The translations under genes were made by a program, and so were the position numbers. A DNA stretch of 64,000 nt, taken from assembly GCA_003254905.1 (NCBI GenBank), contig QANU01021212.1:372001-436000 (forward strand). The letters are read 5' to 3'. Shown piece by piece: positions 12,601 to 23,490 of the stretch; position 1 is the stretch's first letter, and every line of letters begins with the position of its first letter. Origin of the DNA: Nissolia schottii (lineage: Eukaryota; Streptophyta; Magnoliopsida; Fabales; Fabaceae). Below the pieces are notes generated by a model, which was not told where the DNA came from, searched no databases, and worked only from the letters and a program-made list of their open reading frames with translations.

Positions 12601-15600
12601 TAATGAATGAAAAATACATTCTCATTGTCATCTCATTCCCTTGTTTCATCTATCTCTCTAACCTGGTGGTCATCCATCATCTATCCATGTCTTTGGGCTC
12701 AAAGCTTATAGAGATTTATGCTAGTTGTGGGGCGACCTAAAATCAATACTAATTATCCCAAAATTGTATACCCTAATGTACTTGCACTCAATTGATCTTG
12801 GATCGTACCAGACTCGAACACTCAAATCAACACTATTTGATCAAGTTTTAAAAAAAAATGCAAAGTTTTGTTTCTTACATGTTGCTAGAATCATCGGTAA
12901 TACAAAATTAATTTTCTCAACTATTAGTTAATAATTATAATAACTATTTTTTAATCATAGTTTATTTAAATATTTTTAAAGGATCAAATAATCAAATAGT
13001 CAAATAATTATAATGAAACACACATTCAATAATAATAAATAATTATATTTTTTCATGTCAAAAAAATAAATACAATTTTTATTTTATCATGTATATTTTT
13101 TTTATCTAACACATTTTATTTTTCACATCCTTAGCTGTAATTTTATTTAAAAAATATATATTTTCATTATCACACTTTAATATTTTAACAACATATGATT
13201 ATGATAAAAGTGCTTCTACTATTACATCCGAATGTATAACATTTTATTGTTTCTACTTATTCTTTTGCTTCTGATTCAACTTCTTAAGAAGTACTTCTAA
13301 CAAAAGTTTAAACAAATGAGTCCATAGTGATAAATTATATATAATTTCAAAAGGTCACAATCTATAGGAGTAGCTTGTGCTTAACACGACTAGAAAAAGG
13401 GGTTTTATAAATTATAAGGCATAAGAAAGTTAAATTGATTTGTGTCCATGCATTGTAGTCTATTTTTCTAAATATATGAATTTACTTTAAAAGTTATTAA
13501 AATGGTCCTTATTATACTTTAAAACTTTTAATTACGTCATTAACATGTGTTGATTTATACACTTAGTCATAAAAATAGACTCAATGGTTTACTTGGTCAC
13601 CTTATTTAGTTATTGAGTCATTAGTTCAACGAGTAGGACACTGATGAATTGTTAAACCTAATATAATTAAATAAATATATTATGATTAAAATAAATATAA
13701 TAAAATGACACAAATAATCAATAAATCAATACAATTTAATGATTTATATGCTTTTATAAATATAAATACATAATCTTTAGTAACACAATTAAGATAGGAA
13801 AAAAAAATTTATTGGAACATTATTGCACAACAAAGCATGTAGTTTGGTGGTATGAGAATGGTTTCTCTTCCTTATTGTCATACGTTCAAGACTCATATTT
13901 TATAAAAAAAAAATGAGCCGGTTTGTGCCGATTCTTGTCAGCATAATTATTAAACTCGGTAGTCAACTGCTAAATCGTATATCATTAAATAAATGTATTA
14001 AAATGCATTGAAACATAAATAAACATAGAGAAATTATACAAATAATCAACAATTTACATTTTTTTATACAAAATACATATAATTACTAGAATATCATAAC
14101 ATAATTGAACATTTCTAGTAACAATTTAGGTATAAAATATATATTGTTATTGGCCTAACAATACATATTAGAACATGTAGCCTTGTGGTAGTCGCATGCT
14201 TCTTCTTCCACAAGGTCACAAGAGCAAGCCTCATATTTGATAAAAATGTGATGTGATTCATAGATATCTAGATGAGGATATATTTGATAAAAAAAAGTCG
14301 CATGCTTTTAGAAAATCGTTTGAAACAATAAGACAACCATCCACAATTTTAACCACTGCGTAAATGTATGGTGGGCATCCCTCTAAGTTGTTTGAACTTA
14401 CAAAAACACTTACACATTACTTACCAAAGCGAACCTTGATCAGCAATGCGAATCAAATTTGCATCCTTATAGAATACAAGACAGTTCTTTACTAATAGTG
14501 CTAACCATCCTTAGCATATTGTTAGTTAAAAATACACTGAAACTATAAGGACTTGAAGATTAATTTTCAGTAGAAAACTATACATATTATTTTTCTTCAT
14601 GGATGAACTATACATATTACATTTAAACATGTATTAAATTTATGATATATTAACATGGTGAATGTGTTTCGTACATTTACCCCTGTAAATAATAATCATA
14701 CTAATAAATTGGCCAGATGTATAAGAGAATGTGACTCTTTTTTTTTTTTTTTTACATGTATAGTGAATGGGACTAATATAACTTCTCTAGTGTATTTGAA
14801 TAATATGGGTTAAGTTATGATATTCTTGGAAATGAAATTTCTCAGATTACATTCCAAATAGAAGAGCCTATTGTTGGAACTACTACAGAGGTGGCTTCTA
14901 TTGTTGATTGCAATTTTCAAGCGACAAGTTTGATACTTGATAGGTCAGTTCAAAAATTAAAATCTTTTTGCATAGTTCATAAGGTTCAAGGAAAATGAAA
15001 AAGGTAGATAATTACTCTTTGAGATAGAGCTTCATATGTTCGATTAGAAAATAGAGTTTCATATGTTCAATCAGAAAATACATATGAAAAACACAAGAAA
15101 TTTCTCTCCTTACAGAGTTTAGAACATGAATATTGGATTTGTTTCCTTATGAATATTAGATTTGTTTCCTTAGTTTTCTGTTAATCTTTTTAGAAATGCT
15201 AGAAAATTATGAAGATATAACAAAAACAAAATTGCATCTAAGGTGATATTTATGCAATTTACAATTTCAATTATAACATTTTTATGGGAAAGATTATGAT
15301 CTATTACTGCCACTTTTATCATTAATTCATGTCTTTGAAGTATAAACACACAAATACGCCATCCATACGACATGAACAAGGAGAGAAATGTCTTTAAATA
15401 TTTACACATGCATACCATATGAATGTGCAACCACATTAGTTATTTTGAGATTCATACTATAGAACTACAAGTACAAAAATAGGTCATGTTGAAGTAAGCA
15501 TGACTAGTAATGTTGTTCGTTTAAGGTCCCTCTATCTAATGGAATTTGTCTTTATCCAAAAAACTAGTTATACATAACTTTATCATATATCCATATTCTA

Positions 15601-18600
15601 ATTATCCTTGGATTAACTAGTGTCAGATTATTTATTTCAGACAAATGCACAAAGAGATGAAGCATTACAGGGACAAGCTCTCTTGTGCTCTGTATAAGAT
15701 AACAAGTAGTAATTCCGTTGAAGAAGTGAAGGGTCCAAAATCAAAAGCTAACCCCAATTCCCGTGGCAAAATGCAAGAAAATATACTTCAAGGAAGAACA
15801 GAGGAAAAATTATCTATTCAAAGTATGGCATTTTTTTTTTATGTTTTTATATGCTAGCAATATTTCTTAATTCCCAAAACCTCTTTAGCGATATTCACAT
15901 ATTTGGAGAAGCCAAAAAAACATATTTTAATAAACTTTACTTGCTATGCATTGTTAATATAAAAAGGTTTAACACTTCCATTTAATCATGTATTATTACA
16001 TCATAAAAATTGATTAAGTGTCACACCCACTATCTCAAAAGTCTCACGTACAACAATGTGTGATTATATGATAGTGTAATACTCGCTTGTGTTGACTGTG
16101 CACAACAATTAAACTCATTTAAATAAAAAAAACTTTTAGATGAACTGCAACAACATTTTCCCATTACAAACTTCACTAACATTTGAAAATCACTATTCAA
16201 AATATGAATAATTCATGAAGACTTACTGATAATTAAGATATTTTATAAATGATGTGACCATTCAATCACGTCTATTATGTAAGTTCATGTCATGGAAATT
16301 AGAAATCCTTGTATTCTATTCGATCAGTTAGTGCCATAAAGTGAAGCTCTTTGCATTTGTAACATAAAAAGTGGAAAAATAATGCTATTTGTGTGCTAGA
16401 TGAATAAAAATTGAAAACTGATTCGATATTTTTAATTTTGGGTTCCATCTTGTAGCGTGTGGATCTCATTATTCTCTGTTTTTTAAGCTATCTTAAGATA
16501 TTTCATGAATGGTTTTATGTTAAAGTTTGGAATCCAAATGCAGTTGCAATATGGTTGTTGCTGTGATTTTCACAACTGCTTTGTGATAGGAACTGTGAAT
16601 GCATTGGACATTTTTTCTTAAATACCTATATGTGCATTTTGATTGTTAAACCATATATTAAGGTAAAAAATTAATGGTTCATCAAGTAGGTTCTAGGTCA
16701 TCAAGTAACATGTTGACTTCAACTGGAGTTTTAAGTCATTGGAGCAATGAAGCATCAACTTTAACTCTTGGGGGTTCAGTTAATGCAGAACATGAAGCAT
16801 TAGGAAACAAGCCTGAGAATCAAGAAACAAACAAAATCATTGCAGTTCAAAAGCAGGAGCAACACAAGAACAGCAATGAAGCATCTGATACGAAGAAAGA
16901 ATTTGCAAATCCACTTTGCACCGTGTGCGATAATCGAAGGCCAAAATTAGGATGGAAAAGAGACTTCAGTTATTCAGATCTCTACAATGCTACACAAGGA
17001 TTTTCTCAAAAGAACTTTCTGTCAGAAGGTGGGTTTGGTGCTGTTTACAGAGGACAAGTTGATGGATTGACGATTGCTGTCAAGCAACACAAAAGCGCGA
17101 GCTTCCAAGGAGAGAAGGAATTTAAGTCCGAAGTCAATGTTCTTAGTAAAGCAAGACATGAGAATGTGGTCATGTTGCTTGGTTCATGCTCAGAAGGAAA
17201 TAATAGGCTTCTAGTTTATGAATATGTCTGCAATGGTTCACTTGACCAACATCTATCACGCAAGTGAACCCATTTAATTAGTTGATTACTTTGTTACATT
17301 TTTCTGCTTTTATTTTCTTCACGTTGCTTAATTATAAGAGACTAACATCTGCATGCCACATTTTTTGCAGAACACTCTCGATTACCTCTTAGTTGGCAAG
17401 ATAGGATTAAAGTAGCTGTTGGAGCTGCCAACGGCTTACTATACTTACACAAGAATAGCATCATACACAGAGATATGAGACCAAACAATATCCTTATAAC
17501 ACATGATCATCAACCACTGGTAATACATTATATATATGTGAAAATTTTGAACGTATAAATGATGCACAATTCTCCGTCGATAATAACTTGTGTGAACTTG
17601 GGTTGCTGGGTGCTATTAACTAGGTTCGGTTATTGAATAATGATGGATCATTGAGACATAGTTCAATATTATCACTATAGAACATAATTAAAGCAAGTGA
17701 GATAGAAGAATCGCATAATACTAGTTAACATTCTGTAAGTTGATCTTGCATTTAAATACTTTGAATTTAATCAAGGCTCCCATGAATTTATTAGCTCGGG
17801 GACTTCGGATTAGCAAGAACTCAAAATCAAGACTCGATACACTCGACAGAAGTTGTTGGAGCTTTAGGGTATTTGGCACCAGAATATGCTGAATATGGAA
17901 AAGTGTCAACCAAATCTGATGTATATTCTTTTGGGGTGGTTCTACTTCAGCTAATAACTGGAATGAGAACCACAGACAAAAGACTTGGAGGGAGAAGCCT
18001 TGTTGGATGGGTAAGAATCTGAATACCATGAAATTTCAATTTGTATATTAATATTCTTCTTTAGTTCTTTTTTCCTTAGTTTTCCATCAATATGCTAATC
18101 TTTGAGTGTAGCTTTGGTACATCTTTCAATCACTATAGGCATTTAGGTGCAAATGCCAAATGGTAGTTCATTTCTACTAATTTTGATTTATTTTGTCAAT
18201 TTATCATTAAGTACATGAATCCCATCACTCATTTGTGACAAAAAGGGCGGGGTCAGAACTATATTACTAGATAACTAAAGTTTTAACAGAAACATTACGA
18301 TAACATAACATCCTTATTGTGCATTCAATTTTTCTTGCAGGCAAGGCCACTATTAAGAGAGAGAAATTATCCAAATCTACTTGATGAAAGGATCAAAGAC
18401 ACTCATGATATACATCAACTATTCTGGATGGTTCGATTAGCGGAGAAATGTCTAAGCAGGGACCCTCAAAAGAGACTAAATATGGGAGCGGTACGTAAGC
18501 TTGCCTTATTTAATCCTACCTTTCAGACCACAAATCTATTATTATACTATATACCATTGAAGAGAACTTTGAATTGACATAATCATCTACTGGATAGACC

Positions 18601-19478
18601 TACTTCAAACAAGGATGTAAGAACAAATTGAGAATCTTCCAACAAACATTTTAATTAGATTAAAACTACGAAACATGACTAGCTTAAATCCTCACAAGAC
18701 ATGTGTTCAACTATTGTTATTTAATGTTTGAACATAAGGTAATAGAAAATTGGCGTCATATGTGAAGGGATGGAGAAGTAGTTGGCATTAAGGCGAGGAT
18801 GTAATCATTCAAGCCTTCAAATTAATGCCTTGGATCACATAGGGAGATGATCCTATAATTTGGAAATTTTCACAGGCATATCTCCGCCATTGATTAAGTT
18901 ATCTTAATAGAATAAAAACTTAAAAATTAAAAAAAAAACTAATGGAACAATACATGTGCAATTTTCATATGAGTGGGTCATCCTTACCTATAGAGAGGAG
19001 GGATCATAAGCAAGATCACCCTAGTCCCAACTTGAAGAGTAAGGGGGAATAGAGGGTATAAGTCTATGTTGCTCGATCGTGTATTACTAAATTTTGATGT
19101 ATTGCTTTTTCTCTTTTTTGGCATATATTACTACAGGTAGTTAATGCATTGAATGGAATAGTGGAAGGTAGTACATGTGCTATCATAACCAGAGAATATT
19201 CCCCTACAAGGTCAGATTCATTCTATAGTGACTCAGACTCTGATGAAAGTGAAGATGAGGTTCAGGGTTATGAGCCTGAAGGTGAATCACAAAAATGTCA
19301 TGGTATAGAACCCACTTCAAGTAGTGGCACAAGTCAAATGATGCAAATGATTGTAAGACAGCCCCCATCCCCTCCAATTTGGGGCATCCCGTCTTCAAGT
19401 GTGTCGAGCATATATTCATTCTATGATCAATCAACTATCCATTGCGAAGAACAGAATGAAGGGAGTATAGAAACATGA
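9645..19478 (+). CDS. USP-like domain plus protein kinase (receptor-like cytoplasmic kinase), 685 aa
   Basis: I reconstruct nine exons: 9645-9825, 10035-10177, 14846-14943, 15641-15822, 16663-17259, 17371-17519, 17795-18010, 18341-18490 and 19137-19478. They total 2,058 nt with one uninterrupted frame. Residues about 8-170 resemble the UspA-like N-terminus of this plant kinase family (start [12 protein letters not shown], then [11 protein letters not shown]). The kinase domain spans about 308-535: GGFGAVYRG loop (324-332), AVK lysine 342, alpha-C glutamate 358, HRDMRPNN loop (D435, N440), DFG 453-455, APE 478-480. The usual HRDxK lysine is arginine (R437). The acidic Ser/Asp-rich tail contains [11 protein letters not shown]. 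The family is often annotated 'inactive protein kinase', yet the ATP lysine and both aspartates are present. No signal peptide or membrane segment is visible, so it is probably cytoplasmic. Intron 2 is 4.7 kb and filled with repeats. Exon edges are inferred, not transcript-supported. Confidence 0.87.
10253..10282. repeat. Short perfect hairpin in kinase intron 2
   Basis: The arms ATTCTGACTGG and CCAGTCAGAAT flank an 8-base spacer. They precede a roughly 200 bp patch (10290-10480) that is richer in GC than the rest of the intron. The origin is unknown. Confidence 0.6.
10966..11693. mobile_element. MITE-like element in kinase intron 2
   Basis: The left end (gggggtgtgcggttcacaga) and the reverse complement of the right end (ggcgtgtgattcaagaaatc) are similar imperfect inverted ends of the kind seen in plant PIF/hAT MITEs. 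No target duplication could be fixed. It contains a degenerate minisatellite. Confidence 0.5.
11215..11530. repeat. Degenerate minisatellite, period about 20-22 bp
   Basis: Many variants of gaccatc(g/a)ctggctagtgac follow one another, with progressive divergence to the right. It lies inside the MITE-like element. The minus-strand open frame here is a by-product of the repeat. Confidence 0.65.
12000..12450. other. Intronic island, unrecognised
   Basis: This stretch of intron 2 is less AT-rich than its surroundings and has short overlapping open frames on both strands (78 and 105 codons). None shows a recognisable domain. It may be a fragment of a mobile element. Confidence 0.3.
13640..14290. 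repeat. Two diverged tandem copies of a tRNA-like repeat
   Basis: 13640-13920 and 13970-14260 share order: an AT-rich tract with 'acaaataatcaa', then 'aacattattg' or similar, then 'catgtag...tgtggtag/ggtggtat' and a polymerase III box-B-like 'gttcaagactc'. After box B both run into 'catattt(t/g)ataaaaa'. They resemble tRNA-derived SINE heads followed by A-rich tails. Both lie in kinase intron 2. Confidence 0.45.
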
Positions 19479-20158
19479 AAAAGCCAAAGAAGCTTTTCTT
19501 TAATGCTTAGATGGTAGAGTACACAAGTGAAATAAAGAAGAATCTCATTTTAGTTTCTTTATATAAATAAAGCTTTCACTTTAATCAGCATGTTAAAGTG
19601 TTTGTTTTATGATGCAATATTAATTCACTTTGGTTCCTTGTAATTATACTTAGTGCACAATCATATTCCAAGTACCTCCAAGTTGAATCTGAGCTCAGAT
19701 CCTGAACTAGATGAAGTCTTACATGCTTGTCTTATAAGACACCCTCTAGCTAAGGACTTGGGTTCTAACCTTGTTTACATTAGGATCATTCCCTATAACC
19801 TTATTCATAGATACTTATTCATAAAATTCATGATTCTATAAAGAAAATTACATGCATATGGCATGGACCATAGCATAAAATTTGACAAAACAATGACATA
19901 TATATTTCAAGCAACATATAGTGCAAGCAACAATTTCACATAGACAATCATAAAAACACAGCTGAGGTCATATGGAGTCGAAGAATCATATTCATAAATT
20001 AAAACAACTTGCGGTCATTTATCAAATTCAAGGTCATATGAACCATGGAAAAGACTTTAAGTGATTTCACAAATCTTGAGGTTCATAGATAAAGAGCAAA
20101 TCCTACATGAAAAGGATTGGTGGAAATTTTTGGGAAGAAAAGAAATGAAGGATCTGAG
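19479..20158. other. 3' flank of the kinase gene
   Basis: AATAAA-type signals occur at about 19531 and 19563 (aaataaag), a plausible 3' end. Around 19700-19790 a segment with 'gggttctaacc' could be a tRNA-like repeat, but it is too diverged to call. Confidence 0.4.
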
Positions 20159-21269
20159 GGAGGCGACAAACAAAGAAATTTGAGCATGAACTTACAATTT
20201 CATCTCATGAGTCAAAGCTTTTTATGAAAAAAGCTTTTTTTTTTTAAATTAAAAAAATTAAGACACAATCGAAAAAAGAGAATTTCAACAATTAGAAAAA
20301 TCAAATTGTGAAAGTGATCGACTGATTTAGATAAATAAAGACAACAAAATGATCTTCTTTAAAATTATTTAAAGAATCAAAGTTTTATGTCATAAAGAAA
20401 ATTAAAAGAGAGAAACTCATAAATACAGTGAAAACAAGGAGATGAATATTTTCTATCTCACTCCCTGACCCCCTCCAATTATATGTTGACAACTACCAAC
20501 AGTTTTCAATTGGTGGGACATGGAAGGATACACACAAATAAGACATAAGAGTTTTGTTTGAAAAAAAGAGCATGGCTCTAAATTTAAATTGAGGAAATTA
20601 TGATTTTAAATTATCGCTTCATCTATGTCAAAACATTATCACAAAAGATTGTTAGTCACACATCTTGTCTTTAGGCACATCACTTTATAAAGTTTAATGT
20701 TCTATCTCATTCAAGATTCATTATGTCATTTCCTCATTCATCATTCTATCACATGAGACTCAATCTTTCTAAGAACACGAGTTAATTTCAGTAACTTTTT
20801 TGGCTGCGTATCGCGCGGGCCTAAATCTAGTTAAAATCAATTTTGAGTACCCCTCTTAGAAATCAAAACACATTATGAGATGGATCTTGCTCTGTTGTTG
20901 CTGCCATCGTGTTTGCGGTGGCATTCACAGTTCTCAGAAAAGAAGATATTCGTGCCCTTCATACTATTGGATGCAATATTCAATACTGACGTTTTTGGGC
21001 ATTCTCACTTCTCGGAGGAAGATTTTCTCAGGCATTATCGACGAAGCTGATCAAAGGCCTTTCCACTCTATCTCTTTGGCAACCATGTTGATAGCATCAT
21101 TTTGAGCAGCACTTTTCATTATGATTCCAGGGAAAGCATGGGTTTCCGTACCTGTGATTCTTCTTGCTAGTGTTCCGGTTACTTTGTTCATTTTGTTTCA
21201 GTTTCCACTTCTGCCTCTACCAATGGGCGAAGCATCTTCGATTGGAATGTGGAACAATGGCTTAGTTGA
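20159..21269 (+). pseudogene. Ankyrin/PGG 3' remnant (intron 4 piece plus broken PGG exon)
   Basis: 20159-20560 matches the last-intron sequence of the intact gene (about 33745-34200), starting 'gggaggcgacaaa'. 20882-21269 matches its terminal exon. Within the exon a 12 bp deletion shortens the first membrane segment, and a larger deletion removes the TVPGG motif itself plus the GYPIF region. Further losses include the RYA segment, and a TGA lies at about 21103. Near the end the 'gttgagatcacaatgtcaac' stretch is replaced. No acceptor or upstream exons are present. It cannot encode a PGG domain. Confidence 0.85.
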
Positions 21270-22175
21270 AAAATATTATGCCTGTTTGTCAATATTATGA
21301 CTTGCAATTTTGCTAGGTGAATATAGGAAAAGGTGTTTATCCTTGTAACTCCCCCAATAACACATTATGAGGCTTACTTTGTAAGCAATGAGTCTCATGA
21401 TGTGTTATGACAAGTGTAGACGCATTTTTTTATGTAGTGCTATTTGAACCATTCAAAAGGTATAAACATTTTATCACTCATTTCACAACATTATTATGGA
21501 ATCTACCATCCTTGTAAGTTTCATGATGTGTTTTGACATAAGTGATAAGTATATACACATTTTAAATGGCCCAAATAACATTTGTGTTTCATTTGTTTGG
21601 TATCATAGATATTCAAACGTTTCATTTCGCATTTGTGTTGATGATATTTTCACCCACTCTATGGCAATAAAAAAAATATACAAAAATACTAACCTCCCTA
21701 AAATTTAGTGAAATTAAATTGACATCCTTTTAGTTTGAAAAATTACACTAGCCTACACTAGCCTCTTATGATAAACGCTACCTTTGCAATTGATAATAGA
21801 GTTGATCACATCATTTATAATCAATATGGTATTCTCTCACATTTTCACCTTCAACACACTTAACAATTCTCCCAGACTCTGTCTTATGCAAATTCACTTT
21901 CCATCTCTGATTCTCTCTTTCTTATGTTATAAGAGAAATAACTATCACTTACTTTGACTCCTACAGATTTTAAGATCTCACTGTCTTATATCTTGGCTGT
22001 TGGCCACTAAATCTTATATGAATGATCAAAATTGGAAAACAAAAGGCATGAGAATTTTCAAGTGAGTATATGACATTTTTATAACTTCTAATCTTAACTA
22101 TTCATAAAAGATTTATTGACTGAGATTCATTTCTCTCACTCTCATATATAACAACTCCTCTCGCTAGACTCATTC

Positions 22176-22242
<67 letters not shown>

Positions 22243-23490
22243 ACATGATCAGATGAGTCTAATGAGAAGAATGTGAGTAGTCAATCTTAATCATTAGACC
22301 TTACATGAATGATTCATATTAGAAAAATCATATGAATTATATGCTTTAATTCTGACCACTCATGTAAGATCTAGCAAGCTTTATTTTACTCTCATATATA
22401 ACTATTTATCTTACTAAAAGTCATCCTCTACATAAACCTTCAATAACGTGATATTTTCATGTTCAAAAATAATATGAGAAAATACAAATCCGATAATTAG
22501 AATGGGATTATCTACAAGTAAAAGCAACTATAGATAATGGAAATTACAATAATATTCATCACTTACAGAAGCAACTCTGAAACGTGAATCACACAACTAG
22601 ATCTTATTTTATTTAAACTAATTAACAAGTATTCTTGCACTGTTTGGGAATGAGACCAATATTAATCGAATTGCGGTTGACCCATGCTCAGAAAGAATTC
22701 TCTTGATGGGTGGTGTTTTTTTCATCCATGAGGTTTGAAAGTGAAACATGCTTTAAGGATCTAAATTAAACCACCTGTAAATTAGGCCTAGAAAAGTCAA
22801 TGGATACTTATTTTTTTTGATGTAGTAATGAAATTGTCATAGCTGAGAGGGAAAACGCCAAAGATTCAGTTTTCTGATCGGCACCAGTTCAAAGCTCACA
22901 AATTCGGACTCTTAAACTCTCATCGAGAAGGGCATTGACCCATTTTGGAGTCTCTCGGAAGACTCATGGGAATGTTACTTATATAAAACGACAGGGAATG
23001 TGTAAAGTCATATGTACAAAACAAACAATTCAGAGTAAGAGATCATCAGGCATAATTTCACATAACGAACAAAACTTAATTAAGAGTATTTATTCTCAAA
23101 AGCACATTTCCCCAAACCCATAATTTTATTTAAACACGGAGTTAGTTCAATGAAAGCCGTACCACTCTCCTCCATACATTTTTAGTTATAACCTTTAGTC
23201 TTTTTTTTGATAATATAAAGCAAATGATCGAGCAACAAATGGTAAATATGCAGCATATTTCTTTGATTCTCAGAGCAAGTTAATCTTAATTCTTATATCT
23301 AACCTTTAATAAAGCGAAAAGTATTTCTTTTCATTTTTTTTCACAAATAATTTTCCTTTTCCTTGTTCATAATTCATTTTTCTGATCTTATTATTCTTTT
23401 TTTTTTCTAGCTATTACTATACATTATTATTTCAAAATTTGGGACACAGTGTTTTGATGTATGCCATTGTAAAAGAGTTAAAAATTATTG
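21230..23490. repeat. Duplication block B1, left part
   Basis: This is collinear with 47725-48641 plus 51702-53090. Shared landmarks include the end of the PGG remnant (gaacaatggcttagttgaaa), 'tcatgatgtgttatga', 'catcgagaagggcattgacc' and 'gatcggcaccagttcaaagc'. There is no convincing gene. Block B2 carries a CACTA element where B1 has a CT/AT microsatellite. Confidence 0.85.
22179..22238. repeat. Compound (CT)n(AT)n microsatellite
   Basis: About 17 CT units run directly into about 13 AT units. The paralogous position in block B2 is at the CACTA insertion and the 512-base gap. Confidence 0.95.
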
